From Mycobacterium sp. MS1601 (GTDB taxonomy: Bacteria > Actinomycetota > Actinomycetes > Mycobacteriales > Mycobacteriaceae): a DNA stretch of 64,000 nucleotides. The position numbers were made by a program, and so were the translations under genes. This document shows, one piece after another, positions 59,581 through 64,000 of this stretch (its first letter is position 1; the number at the start of each line of letters is the position of its first letter). The stretch is taken from positions 1 through 64,000 of the forward strand of contig NZ_CP019421.1 of the NCBI RefSeq assembly GCF_001984215.1. The letters run 5' to 3'. Under the pieces are notes generated by a model. It saw only the letters and a list, made by a program, of their open reading frames with translations, was not told where the DNA came from and did no database searches.

Positions 59581-59612
59581 CCGGCTGGCCCTGAGGGGCT
59601 GGTCACCGAACC
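59581..59612 (+). ncRNA. Hairpin leader element, plus strand
   Basis: CCGGCTG, stem GCCC/GGGC with loop TGAG, then GGTCACCGAACC; lies 15 bases before the start codon of the large gene. Confidence 0.7.
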
Positions 59613-59626
59613 GAAAGGTGCGACTT

Positions 59627-62600
59627 ATGGCCGCAACGCTTACCGCCGCTCGATCCGCCGTCCAGGCAGTGCACGCCCTCCAGACCGTGAAGCCCGGGGC
59701 TTCTCCCACGCCCGACCAGCGCGCCGCATTGGAAGGATTCCCCGGATGGGGCGCGGCAGCACCGCTGTTCGATCCGCAACCCGCCAAGTCGTGGGCGGCG
59801 CTGGCCGACGAACTCGACGACCTCGATCCCACCGCGATGAATGCCGCAGCCCGCGTGGTCGACACCTCGTTCTACACGCCTCCCGCGCTGATCGAGCACA
59901 TCTACCACCTGCTGCGCCAGGCCGGCTTCCGTGGCGGCAACGTGCTGGATCTGGGGTGCGGAAACGCCCGGTTTCTGACCCACGCCCCGGCTGACCTTCC
60001 GATCACCTACACCGGGGTCGAGGTCGACCCGACCACCGCAGCCATCGCCGCGGCTCTGCATCCGGCAGCCACGATCATCGCCGACCGCCTGCAGGATGTG
60101 TCCCTGCCCGCCAACCGCTTTGACGCCGCGGTGGGCAACGTGCCGTTCTCCTCGGCCAACGTCCACGACTCGGCGATCGCGTTCTACGGTCCCCTGCACG
60201 AGTACTTCCTCGTCCGCGCGGTGCGCGCGGTCCGTCCGGGCGGCTACGTGGTCATGGCGACCTCGCGTCATACCCTGGATTCCGCCAACGGCCTGTCCTA
60301 CTCGGTGCGATCGCACGCCGATCTCATGGCGGCAATCCGACTGCCTTCGGGGTACTTCGCCGCCGAAGGCACCGCTGTGGTCGCCGACGTGTTGGTGCTA
60401 CGCGTGCGCGACACCGACGAGCCGCGCCACGGCTGGGATGCCCGCCAGCCCTGCGACACCCTCACCGGCACCGACCAGCGGGGCCACCGCGCCCAAGCTC
60501 GCATCAGTGCGTTCTGGGGCGCACACCCGCAACTGGTCGCGGGCACCATGCGGGTCACCGGGTATCACCAGAACCCGCTCACTGTGGACTGCGATGACCC
60601 CGACACCGCGGTCGCCGACGCCTTCACCGCAGCCCAGCCGCTACTCCTGCCCTACCCTGCGGCAAGCGACGCCATCCATGCGTTCGCCGACGTCGCTCTG
60701 ACCGACGCCGAGGGCCGCAAGGAGGGGTCGTTTCATCTCGTCAACGGCGAGATGGTCCGCGTGGTCGACGGCCATCTGCAGGCCGTCAACCGGGCGAGCA
60801 AGGAACTGCACTCCCTCGTCGCGCTGCGCGACTCGGCCGTGGCACTCATTGCCGCGGAGGCGAACTGGGACACCTCAGATGCCACCCTGGCTCCCCTGCG
60901 CGCAGCCTGCCTGCAGGCGTACCTGGCCTACGTCGAGCGCTTCGGCCCCCTCAACCGCGGCACTCTGATTGAGGGCAAGGTCGACCCCGACACCGGCCTG
61001 CCCAAGCTGAGCTGGCGTGTCCCGACGATGGGCGGATTCCGCGGCGACCCCGATTCAGCGAAAGTGTTCGCACTCGAGAAGTTCGATCAGGACACCGGCG
61101 AGGCCGCGCCGGCGCCGATCCTGCAGCGGCGCGTGAACCAGCGCCCGGTGCCCATCACGCGGGCCGACACCCCCGGTGAGGCTTTGGCCGTCGCCCTGGG
61201 CGAGGGGCGCGGCGTGGACATGGCGCGCATCGCCGAGCTGCTGGGGCTGCCCACTGCCGAGGACGCGTTCACCGCCTTGGGCGATCTGGCCTACCGCGAT
61301 CCGACGACCGGACGGGTCCACTCGGCCCGCGACTACCTGTGCGGCAACGTGCGCACCAAGCTCCAAGATGCGCTCGCCGCGGCCGCGACCGACGCCTCCT
61401 ATGAGCGCAACGTCGCCGCACTGCAGCAAGTGCAGCCGCGGTGGCTGGGCCGCGACGAGGTGCGGATCGAACTCGGTTCCCCGTGGGTGACGCCCCGCGA
61501 CATCGAGGACTTCTGCCGCGAGGTGTTCGGGGCGAGCTATGTGAAGGTCCACCACATCGCACCGCTGGCGGCATGGGAGGTCGACGGCAATGCCCACGCC
61601 ATCTCCCCCGACGCGAAGATCACCTACACCACGACCCGCAAGACCGCCTTCGACCTGCTCCAGGCCGGACTCAACAGCTCTTCACCCACCGTCTACGACG
61701 AGGTGTACGACTCCGCCACGCGCAGCTCACGGCGGGTCCGAAACGCCGACGAAACCGAGGCCGCGTTGGCGGCACTTGCGGCCATCGAACAGCGCTTCTC
61801 ACTGTGGATTTGGGAGTCACCGCAGCGCGAGCAGCGCATCCTGGACCGCTACAACCACGCGATGAACTCCCACGTGCTGCGCCGCGATGACGGGTCCTAC
61901 CTGACGTTCCCGGGGCTGGCCGACGACCTCAAGCTCTGGTGGTGGCAGCGCGACTTCGTCGACCGCGCATTGTCGGTGCCCGTCGCCTTCGCGGCCCACC
62001 AAGTCGGCCTCGGGAAGACCCGCACCGCCATTGCGCTGTGCATGACGTTGCGGCAATTCGGAATCGCAAACAGGCCACTGTATTTGGTCCCAAACCATCT
62101 TATTGAGCAAGCTCAAAGGGAGGCCTTGCAGACCGCCCCGTCGGGCAAGATTCTGGTGATCACCCGCGAGGACCTGACCCGCTACGGCCGGCGCCTCTTT
62201 GCCGCACGCTGCGCCACCGGCGATTGGGATCTGGTCATCATGACCCACGAGACGTTTTCTTCCTTGCCGGTTCCCGCGCAGGTCGAGCGGGATTGGCTCG
62301 ACGACCAGTTGGCCGAGCTGGAGGACTACCAGCGCAGCCAGGGCGCGACGGGCAAGCGTATTGCCGCTGCGGTGCGCTCACTGGAAGGTCGCATCGAGCG
62401 GTTGCGCGACACCGCCACCGATCCGGACGTGATCACGTTCGACATGCTGGGTATCGACTACTTGGCTGTCGACGAGGCCGACCGCTTCCGCCGACTCCCT
62501 GTCACGACCCGCGCGGAGGGGTTCAGCCTCGGCGCTTCCAAACGCGCCACCGACCTGCTGCTGAAGTTGTCGATGCTGCGCCGCGACAAGGGCTCTCGCC

Positions 62601-64000
62601 CCTACGCGAGCATGTTCACAGGCACCCCTTACACCAACACTTTGGCCGAAGCCTTTGTCTGGCAACGCTTCTGTGACCCTGACCGGCTCGACGAAGCCGG
62701 TCTCGGACACTTCGATGCGTGGGCTGCCCAGTTCGTCCGCTACGAAACGCTGATCGAGGTCAGCCCCGACGGCTCCGGGTTCCGCAGCAAGCGCCGCCCG
62801 ACCGTGATTCAAAACGTGCCTGAACTCCGATCCATGATCGGAGCGTTCATGTCGATGGTCCGCAGCTCGATGACGGACCTGCCGTTGCCGACCCCGCATC
62901 AGCACACGATCGTCGTTGAGCCAACGGACAACACCCGCACGTTCATGAGCGAACTGGTGCGCCGCGCCGACGATCTGCGGGCGCGCCGCGTTGGCCCGGA
63001 GACCGACAACATGTTGGCGATCTGCGGCGATGGACGCAAGGTGGCCCTGGATCCCAACCTGGTCGGCTTCTGCGAGACCGCACCCAAACTGGAGGTGGTC
63101 GCTGAGAACGTCGCGGCGATCTATCACCGCACCCGCGACGCGGTCTACGCCAATTCCGCGCGCCCGGGCGCGTTCCAGTTGGTGCTGTGCGACTTGGGAA
63201 CCCCACACCCAGACGACGCCCAGAGCTACGGCCGGATCCGCGAGGGACTACTCGCCCGGGGTGTGCCGGCCGACCGGATCCGCTTCATGCACGAGGCGAC
63301 CAATTCCAAGGCCCGCGAGGCACTGTTTGCAGCATGCCGCGATGGCCGGGTGTCGGTTCTGGTGGGCTCCACACCGAAGGTCGGTGTTGGCACCAACATT
63401 CAGAACCGCATGATCGCCCTGCACCACGTGGATCCCACCTGGACTGCCCGCGACTGGGATCAGCGCAACGGCCGCGGGATCCGCACCGGCAATCTGCATG
63501 ACGACATCGACATCTACTGCTACGCGGTGTCGGGATCGTTTGACGCCTACATGTTCCAGCTCGCCGAGCGCAAGAGCCGGGGTTTCGAGCAGCTGTACCG
63601 CACGGATAGCGACGCGCGGGAAATCGAGGACCTGGGCGATGGCACATTGAGTTTCGGGGAACTGAAGGCCGCGGCCGCCGGCAACTCGCTTCTGCTGCGC
63701 CAGCATCAGCTTCAGGTGAGGGTGCGCAAGCTGCGCCTCACGCACCTGACGGCACGCCAGAACGTCAACGCCGCCTTGTACGCAGCATCGGAGGCAGACC
63801 GCCGCGCCGATGCACTGCAGGAACGCGCCGGCCGCCTGGCCGAACTCGTCGACTATCTCCCCCAGCTCCCACCGCTGGACTTGGCGCGCTGCGCCGAGAA
63901 CGCGGCGTCGGACAACGGCCACCGTGCCCGGTACTCCAGCGGGCCGCTGCTGGTCGCGATCGTCGCAGAGCGCGGCGATCACCACCTGAAGGTCAGCTTC
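59627..64000 (+). CDS. DarB-like DNA methylase-SNF2 helicase (partial)
   Basis: 1458 codons visible, open at the right edge. Residues about 60-330 form an adenine-type methyltransferase: DLGCGNARFL (about 107-116) for SAM and VGNVPFSSA (about 170) as a variant of the NPPY motif. Further on is an SF2/SNF2 helicase: HQVGLGKTRTAI (Walker A, about 791), VDEADRF (about 947) and QRNGRGIRTG (motif VI, about 1278). Such proteins are known as antirestriction or defence factors on phages and conjugative plasmids. Under class A control like the rest. Confidence 0.85.
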   Translation, partial: MAATLTAARSAVQAVHALQTVKPGASPTPDQRAALEGFPGWGAAAPLFDPQPAKSWAALADELDDLDPTAMNAAARVVDTSFYTPPALIEHIYHLLRQAGFRGGNVLDLGCGNARFLTHAPADLPITYTGVEVDPTTAAIAAALHPAATIIADRLQDVSLPANRFDAAVGNVPFSSANVHDSAIAFYGPLHEYFLVRAVRAVRPGGYVVMATSRHTLDSANGLSYSVRSHADLMAAIRLPSGYFAAEGTAVVADVLVLRVRDTDEPRHGWDARQPCDTLTGTDQRGHRAQARISAFWGAHPQLVAGTMRVTGYHQNPLTVDCDDPDTAVADAFTAAQPLLLPYPAASDAIHAFADVALTDAEGRKEGSFHLVNGEMVRVVDGHLQAVNRASKELHSLVALRDSAVALIAAEANWDTSDATLAPLRAACLQAYLAYVERFGPLNRGTLIEGKVDPDTGLPKLSWRVPTMGGFRGDPDSAKVFALEKFDQDTGEAAPAPILQRRVNQRPVPITRADTPGEALAVALGEGRGVDMARIAELLGLPTAEDAFTALGDLAYRDPTTGRVHSARDYLCGNVRTKLQDALAAAATDASYERNVAALQQVQPRWLGRDEVRIELGSPWVTPRDIEDFCREVFGASYVKVHHIAPLAAWEVDGNAHAISPDAKITYTTTRKTAFDLLQAGLNSSSPTVYDEVYDSATRSSRRVRNADETEAALAALAAIEQRFSLWIWESPQREQRILDRYNHAMNSHVLRRDDGSYLTFPGLADDLKLWWWQRDFVDRALSVPVAFAAHQVGLGKTRTAIALCMTLRQFGIANRPLYLVPNHLIEQAQREALQTAPSGKILVITREDLTRYGRRLFAARCATGDWDLVIMTHETFSSLPVPAQVERDWLDDQLAELEDYQRSQGATGKRIAAAVRSLEGRIERLRDTATDPDVITFDMLGIDYLAVDEADRFRRLPVTTRAEGFSLGASKRATDLLLKLSMLRRDKGSRPYASMFTGTPYTNTLAEAFVWQRFCDPDRLDEAGLGHFDAWAAQFVRYETLIEVSPDGSGFRSKRRPTVIQNVPELRSMIGAFMSMVRSSMTDLPLPTPHQHTIVVEPTDNTRTFMSELVRRADDLRARRVGPETDNMLAICGDGRKVALDPNLVGFCETAPKLEVVAENVAAIYHRTRDAVYANSARPGAFQLVLCDLGTPHPDDAQSYGRIREGLLARGVPADRIRFMHEATNSKAREALFAACRDGRVSVLVGSTPKVGVGTNIQNRMIALHHVDPTWTARDWDQRNGRGIRTGNLHDDIDIYCYAVSGSFDAYMFQLAERKSRGFEQLYRTDSDAREIEDLGDGTLSFGELKAAAAGNSLLLRQHQLQVRVRKLRLTHLTARQNVNAALYAASEADRRADALQERAGRLAELVDYLPQLPPLDLARCAENAASDNGHRARYSSGPLLVAIVAERGDHHLKVSF

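Noticed and set aside
59362-59865. 167-codon minus-strand frame opposite the methylase start
   Set aside because: It overlaps the class A promoter and leader on the other strand and has no binding site; treated as a shadow.
1-64000. CRISPR array, insertion sequence, rRNA or tRNA
   Set aside because: No regularly spaced direct repeats, no transposase motifs with terminal inverted repeats and no tRNA- or rRNA-like sequence were noticed by eye. A profile search would be needed for certainty.

Overview
The window is high-GC actinobacterial DNA. Gene content points to a large accessory replicon, most likely a plasmid, from the Mycobacteriaceae. The host clues are a lipoprotein with a PknH-type sensor domain, a DUF4226-style NlpC/P60 hydrolase, an Imm61-like protein, a membrane Ser/Thr kinase with its FHA partner, and many leaderless or near-leaderless genes. 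No rRNA, tRNA, CRISPR array or insertion sequence was found, and there is no core metabolism. A Tap-like/HTH gene pair at 56.2-58.9 kb raises the possibility of a linear replicon.

Layout. 0-11.7 kb: mostly unrecognised proteins plus a WGR-domain ATP-dependent DNA ligase. 11.7-17 kb: a signalling island with a small HTH protein beside a divergent palindrome, a Ser/Thr kinase whose outer domain resembles an iron-siderophore binding protein, an FHA-HTH protein and a PknH-type sensor lipoprotein. 17-29 kb: a membrane/coiled-coil pair, a PD-(D/E)XK-like protein, an NlpC/P60 hydrolase, a phosphoesterase and two immunity-like genes. 29-57 kb: many short minus-strand operons of small proteins, together with a Cas4/RecB-like nuclease, DEDDh exonuclease, ADP-ribosyltransferase-like protein, HerA-type ATPase, SF1 helicase, MoxR/VWA pair and an AAA+ protein with a winged helix. 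57-64 kb: the Tap-like operon, then a very large methylase-helicase that runs off the right edge.

The most striking signal is regulatory. Nineteen sites share ATGTCRG-like, N10 (once N9), TANNNT upstream of genes across 60 kb. Most are followed by a leader carrying a hairpin whose stem changes sequence but keeps pairing, next to a conserved CGGTCACC. A second class, TGACGGAAA, N16, TACTWC (exactly 19 bases between the hexamers), occurs five times and sits before all three genes whose products begin with a CKAxxEPGG tag. Together these suggest a replicon-wide regulon with two promoter classes and an uncharacterised RNA leader.

At least four genes, perhaps five or six, look broken by one-base losses, mostly in C or G runs. 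This may be assembly error rather than decay. Starts given here were chosen by ribosome binding site, overlap with the upstream gene and family alignment, and often lie inside a longer open frame.
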